Positions 7,326 to 16,284 of a stretch of 64,000 bases of DNA are shown one piece after another (positions within the stretch are counted from its first letter, which is position 1; each line of letters begins with the position of its first letter). A program made the position numbers and the translations under genes. The notes under the pieces are model-generated. The model worked only from the letters and a program-made list of their open reading frames with translations, was not told the DNA's origin and did no database searches. Origin of the DNA: Stieleria maiorica (lineage in GTDB: Bacteria > Planctomycetota > Planctomycetia > Pirellulales > Pirellulaceae); contig NZ_CP036264.1 of assembly GCF_008035925.1 (NCBI RefSeq), forward strand, positions 5,392,402 through 5,456,401, read 5' to 3'.

Positions 7326-9847
7326 CACGCTAACCTCGCTGCAATCGGATCTCGGGTGTTTCGGACGATCTCACCGATACCGGTGGCGATGTCCGAGAGT
7401 GCTTTGTCGCCCTTGGCATCGCGCGGCGTCTTGGCCCCTGGGTCGCCGGATGCCCCAAACTGGAACAGCGATTGACCGGCAAACGCATCGGCGATGCCGC
7501 GCGACATTGAGCCAGCAAGATCCCCGATCATCGCCCCGCCACTCTGGACAGTGCCGAGCGGATCGTCTGCAAACTTCTGCACGCCATCGACGGTTGCCGC
7601 CCCCAGATCCGAAAGCCCGAAACCGGGACCGCCACCGCCCTTTTGCTTGATGCTGGCATCGATCGATTGCAGTAGGCCGACTTGCTTTTCAGATGCCTTG
7701 GCCGTTCGGTCCATGGGTCCGCTCGATCCCATGCCGAGCAACAGTGAACCCATCGCCGAGAACGTTGCTGGGCCGCCGGTCGTGTCCCCGGCCGATGATG
7801 TGCCGCCAAGTGCCGCAGCAGCCCTCCCGCTGGCGTCGGTGGCGTTCTTGGTCGCCTCGGTCGCGACCATCTTTTTCAATCCGTCCAGCAGTGACCCCAC
7901 CCCCTCGCCGGCATCTCGCAACATGCCCTTGCCGATCTCCTTGCTGGCCTGGGTGTTGACGTTGGCACGCATCGCGTCAAGTCGCTGTTGACGGTCGGAT
8001 AGTTCCTTCGCTCCGGCTCGGGTGTTCGCTTCGCGGTCGCCCTGCCCCTTGGTCTCAAGTTGCTTCCCGAAATCGATGATGCCAGCGATGCGGGCCTCCA
8101 TCGCTTTTTTAGCGCCGCCAAAATTCGATTCAAACGCGCTGCCTTGTTCGCCAATCGTCGCGACACCCGATAGCTCGCCAACTTTCTTTGTGATCGTATT
8201 GAACACCGCGTCATAGTATTTTTGATATCCTTCCAGCAGCGATCCCAGAAACTCGCCCAACGATTGAAACATCACACCGACTTGCTCGGTCACTCCGGCG
8301 GACACGTTGACGATGAATGTTGAAACGCGGGTCCATGCGTCCCTGATCTCCGATGTCAGGTCCAGCCAAGTCAACTCCATCGCGTTGACTGCCAGATCCC
8401 AAGCCGCGGCATAATCGCCGGCTTCGATCGCAGCCTTGATGCCTTCGACACTCAGGCCGACCGATTCAACCAATGCCTCAAAGCGGCCAGACAGCCAGTC
8501 AATGGCTTTACCGCCCATCTCCGTCTGCGTCAGAATCACATAACCCAAACCACCGATACCGGCCGTGACGAGTGCGACAGGCGACGTCAGCAAGCCTACG
8601 GTGGTCGCCAGTCCGCCGACCGCCATACTCGCCACGCTTGCCGCTGTTCCCGCCGCAAGCAGTCCGCCACCGATGCCGACCAGTGCGGCAGATCCGGCAG
8701 CCAAGGAGATAACAAGGCCCTGATTCTGGTCGATGAACTGGGAGACAGCCGACAGGCCGGTGGTCGCCTGATCGGTGAACCTTTGGAGCGGTTCCTCCAA
8801 TGCATCACCGATCGCCAATTGCACGCCATCAGCGGCCGACATGATCTTTCGGAAACTGCCCCCGATGCCGGCGTCCATTTCCTTTGCCGCTTTGCTCGCC
8901 GCACCGCCGGCACCTTGCAATGCCGACAACAGATTCTTAGTCTCCGCCGCGGCGTTGCCGATCGCACTGGCCCCGGTGATGCCCAACAGGCCGAAAGCCT
9001 CGTTGAACTTGGCCGACCGTGCTGCTGTTCCCAACCCGTTGGTCGCTTGGGCCACTTCGGCCAACGTATCGACCAGTGGGCGAGCGTTCCCGGCTGCATC
9101 GACGAACGACACGCCAAAGATGCCTTTCAATTTCTCCGCTTCGGCACCGGTCAGGGTGAGCAATCGCCGCAGTGCGGTGCCCGCGTTGCTGCCCTGGATG
9201 CCAACGTTGCCGAGCGTCCCTAAGATCGCCGCTGTTTCTTCGATCGACATACCAAAGTCAGCAGCAACCGTGCCGGCGTAGCTCAGCGATTCCGAGAGGG
9301 TTTCGACGCTGTTGAATGACTTGTTCGCTGCAACGGTCAGCACGTCGGCCACACGGGTAGCATCGTTCGCCCCAAGCCCGAACTGTCTGATCGATGCCGC
9401 CATGGTCGACGCGGCCATCGAAGCATCGGTGCCCGTCGCTCTGGCCAAGTCGAGCACCGCCCCGGTCATCGAATCGATTTGCGTAGGATTGAAACCAGCC
9501 CGCCCCAGTTCGGTCATCAGGTTGGCCACGTCGATGGCGGCAAACGATGTGGTCGCCCCCAAGTTCTTGGCCGTGTCGGTTAGCTTGGCCAAGTCGCTTT
9601 GGCTCGCCTGGGCGACAGCTCCGACAGCACGCATCGCGTCGTCAAAATCGGCAAAGCTCTTTACGGCGATTGCCATGGGTGCTGCCGTCGCCGCACCGAT
9701 CCCAGCGGCAATGCGGCCGAACCCCTGCATCTTCCCGCCAAGACGATCTAGGTCGCGCTGCACCATGCGGGCACCGCGTTTCAGGCCGGATGCGTCCAGG
9801 CCAATAATCACACTTCCGCGACCGGCGATAACACTTCGAAAACTCAT
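7325..9847 (-). CDS. Phage tail tape measure protein, TP901 family
   Basis: An 840-residue protein. Residues about 60-330 match the TP901-type tape measure core: ATTSFAAIDVANLMTELGRAG, then a Thr- and Ala-rich helical region with NVGIQGSNAGTALRRLL. Hydrophobic segments near 375-440 and long Ala/Gly helices follow, as usual for these proteins. In phages it sets tail length, and it is threaded through the tail tube and released on infection. No tube, sheath, baseplate, portal or capsid gene accompanies it here, which is unusual. A terminator-like hairpin at 9948-9990 lies upstream, so it may have its own promoter in 9848-9947. It could be a prophage remnant or a factor acting on another phage's tail. 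Confidence 0.85.
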   Translation of the reverse strand: MSFRSVIAGRGSVIIGLDASGLKRGARMVQRDLDRLGGKMQGFGRIAAGIGAATAAPMAIAVKSFADFDDAMRAVGAVAQASQSDLAKLTDTAKNLGATTSFAAIDVANLMTELGRAGFNPTQIDSMTGAVLDLARATGTDASMAASTMAASIRQFGLGANDATRVADVLTVAANKSFNSVETLSESLSYAGTVAADFGMSIEETAAILGTLGNVGIQGSNAGTALRRLLTLTGAEAEKLKGIFGVSFVDAAGNARPLVDTLAEVAQATNGLGTAARSAKFNEAFGLLGITGASAIGNAAAETKNLLSALQGAGGAASKAAKEMDAGIGGSFRKIMSAADGVQLAIGDALEEPLQRFTDQATTGLSAVSQFIDQNQGLVISLAAGSAALVGIGGGLLAAGTAASVASMAVGGLATTVGLLTSPVALVTAGIGGLGYVILTQTEMGGKAIDWLSGRFEALVESVGLSVEGIKAAIEAGDYAAAWDLAVNAMELTWLDLTSEIRDAWTRVSTFIVNVSAGVTEQVGVMFQSLGEFLGSLLEGYQKYYDAVFNTITKKVGELSGVATIGEQGSAFESNFGGAKKAMEARIAGIIDFGKQLETKGQGDREANTRAGAKELSDRQQRLDAMRANVNTQASKEIGKGMLRDAGEGVGSLLDGLKKMVATEATKNATDASGRAAAALGGTSSAGDTTGGPATFSAMGSLLLGMGSSGPMDRTAKASEKQVGLLQSIDASIKQKGGGGPGFGLSDLGAATVDGVQKFADDPLGTVQSGGAMIGDLAGSMSRGIADAFAGQSLFQFGASGDPGAKTPRDAKGDKALSDIATGIGEIVRNTRDPIAARLA

Positions 9848-9947
9848 AGCTCAATCCGTTTGTGATGAACCCGGCAGCGGGCAAACGTCCCACGACAAAA
9901 CGTGCCCGCTGGCCGGGGCACGTCCCCGGCAACGCACCGGGGCAGTT

Positions 9948-9990
9948 TGAAAAATGCTGCACGCTGGGCCGTTCCCTCCCAACGTGCAGC
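9948..9990 (-). terminator. Intrinsic terminator upstream of the tape measure gene
   Basis: On the minus strand, GCTGCACG..TGGG pairs with CCCA..CGTGCAGC (9956-9990) and is followed by ATTTTTC. A second perfect 9-bp stem (ACGACGTAG/CTACGTCGT, 9992-10025) touches the stop of the preceding gene. Together they should stop or attenuate transcription coming from 10025. Confidence 0.65.
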
Positions 9991-10024
9991 GACGACGTAG
10001 TGAAAATTCAAAAAAGCTACGTCG

Positions 10025-10678
10025 TTAGGCTTCGATCATCTGCCGACGCAGTTGATCGGCTTTCCGCTGTGATTCCGCCGCCAGTTCGGCCGCAAGCAAC
10101 GACTCGGCACGATAGAACGCAACACGTTCTTTTGCCCCCTTGGTGTCGTACCCGTTCGCGTTATTGACTTCGATCATCCTCTCCAACTTGGTGGCTTTTT
10201 CGCCTGCGGCTTGGCCCCACTGGCTCGCTACAGTCGCTTGGGCATCCCAAGCCTTGCATTCGGCTCGTTGATCCAGCGGAGCGGTATTCACCAATTCGTT
10301 CTCGATCGATTGCACTGACGTCGCGCTGCCGCGTTTCAGTTCGCGAATGTTCTTTTTCAGTAGATCGATCGTCGATTGATTTGCCCGGCTTGTCGTTTCG
10401 AGTTCGATGTTTGCCGCGGTGATCGACGTTAGGATCTCGTGACGCTTTTTCGAATCGGCCGCGGTGACGCTGCCGGACGACAGTTTCGCGTCCAGGTCAC
10501 GCATCATTTGCTGTAGCGGAGCACACTTGTCGGAGTGAGCATCGGCCGCGGCATCGATGGCGGCTTCCAGATCCCTGATCGACGCTCGCCATTCGGCGAT
10601 ACGCTCGCTGTTGGCTTTCGTCTGTGCAATCTTCGCCTTGAGTGCTTCGCGGCGGGTTTCGGTGGTGCTTTCGGTCAT
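10025..10678 (-). CDS. Coiled-coil hypothetical protein
   Basis: The product is almost entirely helical and charged, with heptad-like segments (LKAKIAQTKANSERIAEWRA, IDLLKKNIRELKRG). ATG 10678 overlaps the stop of the upstream gene as ATGA; an ATG at 10690 with AGAGGCG before it is an alternative, giving 221 residues. There is no signal or membrane segment. Size and position just before the tape measure gene resemble structural or scaffold proteins of tailed phages, but I cannot assign a family. Confidence 0.55.
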   Translation of the reverse strand: MTESTTETRREALKAKIAQTKANSERIAEWRASIRDLEAAIDAAADAHSDKCAPLQQMMRDLDAKLSSGSVTAADSKKRHEILTSITAANIELETTSRANQSTIDLLKKNIRELKRGSATSVQSIENELVNTAPLDQRAECKAWDAQATVASQWGQAAGEKATKLERMIEVNNANGYDTKGAKERVAFYRAESLLAAELAAESQRKADQLRRQMIEA

Positions 10679-11379
10679 TGTTGCTGACATTGAATCGCCT
10701 CTTTGTATCTGCGGAAGTTGTAGGTTGGTCGAGTGGTCTTGTTGATGTCGAAAATTGACATGTAGGACAATGATTCCGGCTCGGTGCTCAGTGCCGATTC
10801 AGCTAGGTCATAGTCAAAGTCACACGTTGCCCCTTCGCCAAAGCAGTAATAGCCGGGGAAACGGAAACCGATTTGTCTGGCCCGGTGGACGGCATGAACG
10901 CACGCACGAACGAAGTCTGCGTCGTGACTCTTGACCGCTTCGCGGTGGTCGTCGGCAGCTTCGTCGGCGATGTGGCACCGCACGCTATACGTGGCGATCG
11001 CGTCGGCAAACTGACACAGCTTGTCGGTCGGTTCCGACAGGTCGACTCCGCCGCGGCAAGCGATGTGGGCGAGCTCGTGAACCATCACAGCGTCGGCGTA
11101 TTCGGTCGCAAACTTCTCCGCGTCCATCCCGCACGCTTCGGCCTCAGCGACTTGCTCAGCGAACACGGCGTCATGCAAGACAACCGCGGGGCGTCGGCCT
11201 TCCCATTTGCCCATCGATTCAAGCAACGGCTTGTGCGTCACGTCCAGGGCCGCTGCCGTCCACGCTACGGCATGGGGGACCGTATGCTTTGGCTCCACTC
11301 CGTCGCCCGTGCGGATGATGTAGATCGGCGTGCCGAGAATGTGACTCGCCAACAGGTGCAGACGATCAAGATTGAACAT
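10675..11379 (-). CDS. Putative zinc metallopeptidase-like protein (HELAH)
   Basis: The start is set at ATG 11379, where the product begins MFNLDRLHLL; the longer frame to 11562 runs through the upstream gene in another frame. The 234-residue protein contains VMVHELAHIACRGG (H101, E102, H105), the HExxH zinc-peptidase signature, followed by a helix with D and C residues that might supply a third ligand. It is soluble. It could be an ImmA/IrrE-like repressor-cleaving peptidase or a protein of unknown use; no HTH domain accompanies it. It overlaps the upstream gene by 14 bases and is coupled to the coiled-coil gene by ATGA. Confidence 0.55.
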   Translation of the reverse strand: MFNLDRLHLLASHILGTPIYIIRTGDGVEPKHTVPHAVAWTAAALDVTHKPLLESMGKWEGRRPAVVLHDAVFAEQVAEAEACGMDAEKFATEYADAVMVHELAHIACRGGVDLSEPTDKLCQFADAIATYSVRCHIADEAADDHREAVKSHDADFVRACVHAVHRARQIGFRFPGYYCFGEGATCDFDYDLAESALSTEPESLSYMSIFDINKTTRPTYNFRRYKEAIQCQQQ

Positions 11380-11590
11380 CGGCCTTGGCCTCCGTTCGCT
11401 TGCGTCGGTACCACCATCGGCCTTGGGCATCCTGCCGCCACTTTTCGAACCCGTCTCGGTCGTCTGGTTCGACGGCGTGGATCTCGTTTGACGGCTTCCG
11501 GTATTCGTAGGATGGGAAATCATCCTGTTGTGGTGGCGGTGGCTCTTTGTCTTGCCGATCACCGCGAATCAGCTTTCCGAAAAATGACAT
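11366..11590 (-). CDS. Small hypothetical protein
   Basis: A 74-residue hydrophilic protein starting MSFFGKLIRGDRQDKEPPPPQQ, with a proline-rich linker and a Trp/Arg-rich end (KWRQDAQGRWWYRRKRTEAK). I recognise no family. Its stop lies inside the start of the HELAH gene and it follows the zinc-ribbon gene by three bases, so it belongs to the same operon. Confidence 0.5.
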   Translation of the reverse strand: MSFFGKLIRGDRQDKEPPPPQQDDFPSYEYRKPSNEIHAVEPDDRDGFEKWRQDAQGRWWYRRKRTEAKADVQS

Positions 11591-11593
11591 TCT

Positions 11594-11887
11594 CTAACCT
11601 CCTTGGCTTGTTGGTCGAATCTTACAGAACGGCTTTTCCACCGTGCCAGAATCAGGCAGGGTCTCAAGGATTAACCAATCGGTCTCGTCTGTTTTTTCGG
11701 CGATGATCCTGAACCGCCGGCTACAGCTTCGGCATGTGTACCTTCGTTCGATGCTGTCATCGCCTTGCAGGGTCGACCTAACATTGATCGGCCTGTCGGC
11801 TTCGCAGTAGGGGCATCGGATGCGAGGTGCGTACAGAAACGGAACATCGGACCACGGGACAGGGGCCGCCGGTTGTGTGTCGCTCAT
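11594..11887 (-). CDS. Zinc-ribbon protein
   Basis: A 97-residue protein with two CxxC pairs (CPYC near residue 25 and CRSC near 52) separated by a short beta-rich segment ending YTCRSCSRRFRI, a classical zinc ribbon as in transcription factors and phage DNA-binding proteins. It probably binds nucleic acid or another protein. The upstream sequence GGATTGAATCAATG resembles that before the tape measure gene, hinting at a shared translation-start context in the element. Confidence 0.6.
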   Translation of the reverse strand: MSDTQPAAPVPWSDVPFLYAPRIRCPYCEADRPINVRSTLQGDDSIERRYTCRSCSRRFRIIAEKTDETDWLILETLPDSGTVEKPFCKIRPTSQGG

Positions 11888-11923
11888 TGATTCAATCCGT
11901 TGGTTTGCGTCTCGGTCAGCCGA

Positions 11924-12205
11924 TTATTCCGTGATGTGCTTCCACAGCATCTCGTCCCGTGCTGCCTCGGATCGCCACGGGCCAAACGCAAACAGCCACC
12001 TCATGATGTGGGCGTAGTTGTATCGTCCGGGGCTGCCCGGCATCCCTTTTTGAACCCATGAATGAACCGTGGATCTCTCAACGTCAAACGCGCGTGCCAC
12101 GTCGGCTTGGGTCTTCAAAATGAGTCCAGGATCATCGGGGCCAGTGATGCGAATGTCTCGGCCGGTCTGTTGTTGTTTTGTCATCAGTTCAACTCGTGAA
12201 TGCAT
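11924..12205 (-). CDS. Small helix-turn-helix protein
   Basis: A 93-residue protein (86 if ATG 12184 is used) with a helix-turn-helix at about 32-55 (TQADVARAFDVERSTVHSWV). This resembles Nu1-type terminase small subunits and MerR-like regulators, where the first helix-turn-helix precedes a WVQKG turn. No large terminase subunit is present, so a regulatory role is more likely. The gap of about 170 bp upstream (12206-12374) has no gene but contains a run of eight G. Confidence 0.55.
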   Translation of the reverse strand: MHSRVELMTKQQQTGRDIRITGPDDPGLILKTQADVARAFDVERSTVHSWVQKGMPGSPGRYNYAHIMRWLFAFGPWRSEAARDEMLWKHITE

Positions 12206-12374
12206 AAAAGTTCTGAAGTGGGGAAAGCCAGGCCTCCTCTTTCTTCTCTCCGGAAGAACCTACAACCCGGCAGGGGGGGGCATGGCAGGGTGCCGGGGGT
12301 CGCCTGGGGGCTGTGCGGCCTGCTGACGTCGTGGTGATTCGATCGCCGGCGGTTGCGAGCGGGCGTTGTGTGTG

Positions 12375-12929
12375 TCAGTTCAGCTTGACCGCAACGATTC
12401 GCCGGTCCCGCCGGATGACAGAACAAGAGAAGCACCCATCACCGAAACCGGTCAGCGATACCGCACCGAATGCCACAACGCCTCCAATGCTGGTCCCCAT
12501 CGCAATACAGCATTCATCCAGCAGTTCATCGTTGTCGTTGTCGTAGGTGACTGCATCGAACAGACCGAAACGGCCGGTATCAACTCCGACTTGAAACGGC
12601 ATCAATTCCCATTTGTCAGCGTCGGACGGTTTGAAACTCTCGTGGCAGACCGTCAATGTGTTCTCGTCAAACCCGGCGTCGACCATTGCGGACCACACGC
12701 CTCGGGATACTGCCATCAGTCCGCCACAACTCCCGATGTCGTAACATGGATCGGTGGCAACTAAGACGCCAGTTCGGACGCTGAACATTCCCAGATAGGT
12801 CCGCTCGGGCTTTGCGATTGCTGATTCCATCTCTCGATTCTCCATTGCGGCAGATTGATTGAAGCCCGCACCGCTGCCGCCGGCGGTTTGGGGTTTGGTG
12901 ATTCGATAGGGTGCTGGTCGCTCGGTCAT
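12375..12929 (-). CDS. Hypothetical protein, DUF4241-like
   Basis: ATG 12929 overlaps the ERCC4 gene's stop as ATGA, which fixes the start; the product is 184 residues. It carries LVATDPCYD near the middle and QVGVDTGRFGLFDA further on, a pattern I associate with DUF4241-like phage and bacterial proteins of unknown function. Paired cysteines (ECC, FSCS) occur near the C-terminus. It follows the nuclease gene directly, so may act with the replication module. Confidence 0.5.
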   Translation of the reverse strand: MTERPAPYRITKPQTAGGSGAGFNQSAAMENREMESAIAKPERTYLGMFSVRTGVLVATDPCYDIGSCGGLMAVSRGVWSAMVDAGFDENTLTVCHESFKPSDADKWELMPFQVGVDTGRFGLFDAVTYDNDNDELLDECCIAMGTSIGGVVAFGAVSLTGFGDGCFSCSVIRRDRRIVAVKLN

Positions 12930-13429
12930 TCGGTCGCCTCGGTCACAAGCCCCGCGGTCAACGCTCTCAGTTCGCGGTAGCGATGAACCGCAGCACGTCG
13001 CAGCATTGACGCGACCAGTTGCCCCGCCCGCTTTGGTGTGCCGGCCAGGATGCAGGGCAAACCTTTGACTTGCCAACTGACGAGCGACGCGCCGGCCTGC
13101 TTCGGCGTGATCTTGCTTCGCCAATCGCCCCGCTCGATGTCGGACCAATCGGCCTCCACGACAAGGGCACGCACGGGGTAGGCCCGCAGACGATCAATCT
13201 CCCGTTCGAAACGCTCACGCTCTCGGCCAACGCACGCCAGCAAGTCGGGGAGTGACTTGCGTTCGATGGCGATAACCGATTCCAAGCCCTTCACGCTGTA
13301 GTCGCCGGTCGGGAGGGTCGCCGGCTCGGTTCGCAGACCCGGCAGCACCAACGGCATTTGTTCCCTGGTATCGATGATTGCCGTGATCGCGGACGCGGGC
13401 AGTTCGGCGGGGAGTGGGTGGCGACTCAT
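12926..13429 (-). CDS. ERCC4-type (XPF-like) structure-specific nuclease
   Basis: A 167-residue single-domain protein. The active-site pattern is present: IIDTREQ (D20, E23), LPTGDYSVKG (D43) and IAIERKSLPDLL with E56-R57-K58, followed by a basic helix RERERFEREIDRL. These nucleases cut branched or flap DNA at replication or recombination intermediates. It is coupled by ATGA overlap to the primase-helicase upstream and to the next gene downstream, so it probably processes replicating element DNA. The assignment is strong; the exact substrate is not known. Confidence 0.88.
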   Translation of the reverse strand: MSRHPLPAELPASAITAIIDTREQMPLVLPGLRTEPATLPTGDYSVKGLESVIAIERKSLPDLLACVGRERERFEREIDRLRAYPVRALVVEADWSDIERGDWRSKITPKQAGASLVSWQVKGLPCILAGTPKRAGQLVASMLRRAAVHRYRELRALTAGLVTEATE

Positions 13430-16284
13430 TGGGCCGCCCCCTCACGCATCGGCTTGACGTGACCGCATCCCGGCGTCTGACAATCCCAATTCCGCCATCC
13501 GTCAACCGGTTCTGCCGGCGTCATTGCCCCGCCGCACTTAGGACAAGGCACTTTTCGATGTGGTGGCGATGGTGGCGATGTAGGACATGATTCCGGCCCA
13601 TCTCTATACGCGGGCGTGTGTGTGTCGTGTGCGTGTTGTGTTGCAACACAACACGTCTCGCGTATAGGTGGGGGAAAACCATGTCCACCATGACCCCCAT
13701 GACCACCACTTTCACCCACAACATCGCCGGTTTCGCTTTCTTCAACCTGGGAACCATGACCACCATGACCACCAATTGATGCCGGCTTGGCAAACCACCG
13801 ATTTTGCTTGGCGTGTCCCTGCTCCTGGGCGATTCGATACCCGTTGCACACTCGGCCGCGATACTTCCGCATCGCGTAGCCCAACCGCGAAACGTCCGGC
13901 CGGCCGCCCTTCATGCCCACTTCCGCGACCACTTCACGCATGGCCGGGAATCGGCCGGCATTCTCGGCATCATTCAACCGGTCGATGATCTCTCGGCACG
14001 TCATCCCGTCGCCGGTGTCATCGATTTCGAGTAGCCCGCCGATCAACCCCGCGACAATCGCCGCTGAATCGTCGTCGGCCTGGGCAGTTTCGATGGTGTC
14101 CATCGGATCGGAACAGCCGGCCCAAACGACAGCACCGCGGATGACGTCAGACCACGTTTCGAAAGATCCGAATTGCCCGCCATCTTGCTTGGGGCATCCC
14201 GCGACGAAGTAGGCCCGCAGGATGGTCAGGGCAGCCGTCACAAGCTCGCCACGGTGCTCCCGCGTCCATCCGAGTAGATCGTTGTGCCGGAAGTCTGTAC
14301 GCAGTTCTGGGCGTTCCTCGGGACTGTCCAGGCGGATTGGCACAACACGCCGGGCGACGTCAGACCGAAACCGTAGATTGTTCCCGGTTGCAGTCCAGAC
14401 GGCTCGGGCCGGTAGATCGATGGTCCGCGATGAACCTAGCTCCCGATCCTTCCATCGCTCCGCGGTCAGCACGGCATCAAGGGACGCCCCGCCAATCGGT
14501 CGATCGATGTTGTCGAGCAATACCGCCGGCGAACCCTCCATGATGACCGCCGTGATTCGCTTTCGCATTTCGTCGTCGTCGGACGCATACGCAGTTCTGG
14601 CAGCCGAGTGACCGTAGGCGATGATTGACGCAGCATCGACCAGCAGCGACTTGCCAGCCCCGCGAATGTTGGCCGTCACCGCAAACATCGGAACGTGCCC
14701 CGTAACGCATGGCCGACCGATCATAGACAGCAGCATTGCCAACCATGCGGCCTTGTCGGCGGCGTCGGTGAACGGGAAGTCTGCGACCACTTCGAACAGC
14801 TTTTCAGTCGCCGCTACCGCATCCGATTGACTCGGTTCATCGGGGATCGGTTCAAACTTCATCGATGGCCGGAACAGCAGGCCAGACGCATCCCAGCCCG
14901 GCTTTTGCAAGACGCTGCCATCGGGCCGGATTGTCGGGGCCGTGACGATCGCTTCCAAGTGCCGAACATAGCCGCCATAGTCGCCGGCAGTGTGGATGCC
15001 ATCGATCAACCACTTGGGAGGCGGGACAGCTTGCTTTTCAATGTCGCCGTCCTTTTCCTTCTCGACGATCAATTGACACGCATCGGCGATTCGCAGCGAC
15101 AGTTGGGAAGTTGGCAGCACCCGTAGCCGCGGCGTCCCTTGTGCGATCTTGACTTGACCGCCCTTGGCCGTCGCGTCGGCCTTCGATTCGGTCACAACAT
15201 CGACCAGCACGCCGCCACGCTGGTACAGCTTACGGGTTTCGCGTTTCGCCTCGGGCAGCCAGGGGCTTTTCCATCCCAGTTGGCCAAGGTGCCCGATAAC
15301 ACGGTCGACGTGCCACGCATAACGCAGCGTCAAAATTTCCTCGGGCCGGCTATCCTTTCCGAAAATCTCCCCGTCCCTGGGTTGCCACTCGGTCGCCGCT
15401 GCGATCGCATCACGCACCGCCTGTTCTCCGTGTCGTCGAATCACGTCGCGCACGTCTTCGCCCTTCGATGCGACGATCTCGCCAGGCAGTCGAGCGACTT
15501 TGACCGATGCCGCAACCCCGGCCAAGTTGCCGCCGGTTCGTTGTGCCCCGTTCTGCCCTGGTTGGTCCAGATCGGCAACAGTTACGACGTGAACGCCTTG
15601 AAAGAGTCGGGCATACTTCGGTGCCATGAATGACGACGGCAGCCCGCACGCATCGAACCCCAGCCCGACCAGTGCGGCAGCATCCTTGACGCCTTCGACA
15701 AGGTGCCAAGTTTCGCCGGCCTTGGGCAGCCGACCGGGGAGGAATAACCCTTGGCTCCCGTCGCCACGTTTGAAGAATCCTTTATCGGTGGGCGTCAGAT
15801 CAAAGTGGCTATGAATCTCGCCGCTTTCGTTATAGACCGGCACCCGTGCAACCGGCTTTTGATTGCGTCCCCGCTTGTCGACCTTGGGGCCGAATTGGCG
15901 GAACGCATCCAACGGCATTCGCTTTGCTTTGGCTACCGCTTCGATGATGTCAACGATGGGTTTCGCTCCCGTCGCTTCGCTGGCAGATAGCCCAAGGTAG
16001 TCCGCTACTGCTTTCGCTGCCGATCCTTGTGAGTCGTGACCGCCGAACACTCGCACCGTGTCGATAATGTCGCCGGTCCCAGCGTCAAGGCAGTGGTGGC
16101 AGCGAACCTTGCCGTGCTGGTTTACCCCATCATCGCGGCGGTCTGCGTGAAGGCTACCGTGATCGCACAACGGACAGTTGATGTCCTTTTTGGCGGTTCC
16201 AATCTCTCGGTCAATCGATGTCAACGCGACGATGATTTCCACGCAGCGACCGGCCGCGGTTTGCTTGATCGTCTCAAAACTCAC
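13426..16284 (-). CDS. Primase-helicase replication protein
   Basis: A 952-residue fusion. An N-terminal zinc motif (C37, C40, C62, C65 with a histidine) is followed by a Toprim-like region (WHLVEGVKDAAAL, near 195, and VADLDQPGQ, near 237), so it should make primers. A helicase region shows Walker A (NIRGAGKS, K near 543), Walker B (VLLDNID, near 589) and a following WTATGNN sensor, as in superfamily 3 or DnaB-unlike phage helicases. The C-terminus has Gly-His repeats (GGHGGHG, near 835-870) and a second zinc ribbon (CPKC..CQTPGC). It is the probable replication initiator and helicase of the element, coupled to the ERCC4 nuclease. Confidence 0.85.
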   Translation of the reverse strand: MSFETIKQTAAGRCVEIIVALTSIDREIGTAKKDINCPLCDHGSLHADRRDDGVNQHGKVRCHHCLDAGTGDIIDTVRVFGGHDSQGSAAKAVADYLGLSASEATGAKPIVDIIEAVAKAKRMPLDAFRQFGPKVDKRGRNQKPVARVPVYNESGEIHSHFDLTPTDKGFFKRGDGSQGLFLPGRLPKAGETWHLVEGVKDAAALVGLGFDACGLPSSFMAPKYARLFQGVHVVTVADLDQPGQNGAQRTGGNLAGVAASVKVARLPGEIVASKGEDVRDVIRRHGEQAVRDAIAAATEWQPRDGEIFGKDSRPEEILTLRYAWHVDRVIGHLGQLGWKSPWLPEAKRETRKLYQRGGVLVDVVTESKADATAKGGQVKIAQGTPRLRVLPTSQLSLRIADACQLIVEKEKDGDIEKQAVPPPKWLIDGIHTAGDYGGYVRHLEAIVTAPTIRPDGSVLQKPGWDASGLLFRPSMKFEPIPDEPSQSDAVAATEKLFEVVADFPFTDAADKAAWLAMLLSMIGRPCVTGHVPMFAVTANIRGAGKSLLVDAASIIAYGHSAARTAYASDDDEMRKRITAVIMEGSPAVLLDNIDRPIGGASLDAVLTAERWKDRELGSSRTIDLPARAVWTATGNNLRFRSDVARRVVPIRLDSPEERPELRTDFRHNDLLGWTREHRGELVTAALTILRAYFVAGCPKQDGGQFGSFETWSDVIRGAVVWAGCSDPMDTIETAQADDDSAAIVAGLIGGLLEIDDTGDGMTCREIIDRLNDAENAGRFPAMREVVAEVGMKGGRPDVSRLGYAMRKYRGRVCNGYRIAQEQGHAKQNRWFAKPASIGGHGGHGSQVEESETGDVVGESGGHGGHGGHGFPPPIRETCCVATQHAHDTHTPAYRDGPESCPTSPPSPPHRKVPCPKCGGAMTPAEPVDGWRNWDCQTPGCGHVKPMREGAAQ

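Noticed and set aside
12184-12435. 83-residue minus-strand frame between HTH and DUF4241-like genes
   Set aside because: It overlaps both neighbours, has no ribosome site, and its composition is not protein-like.
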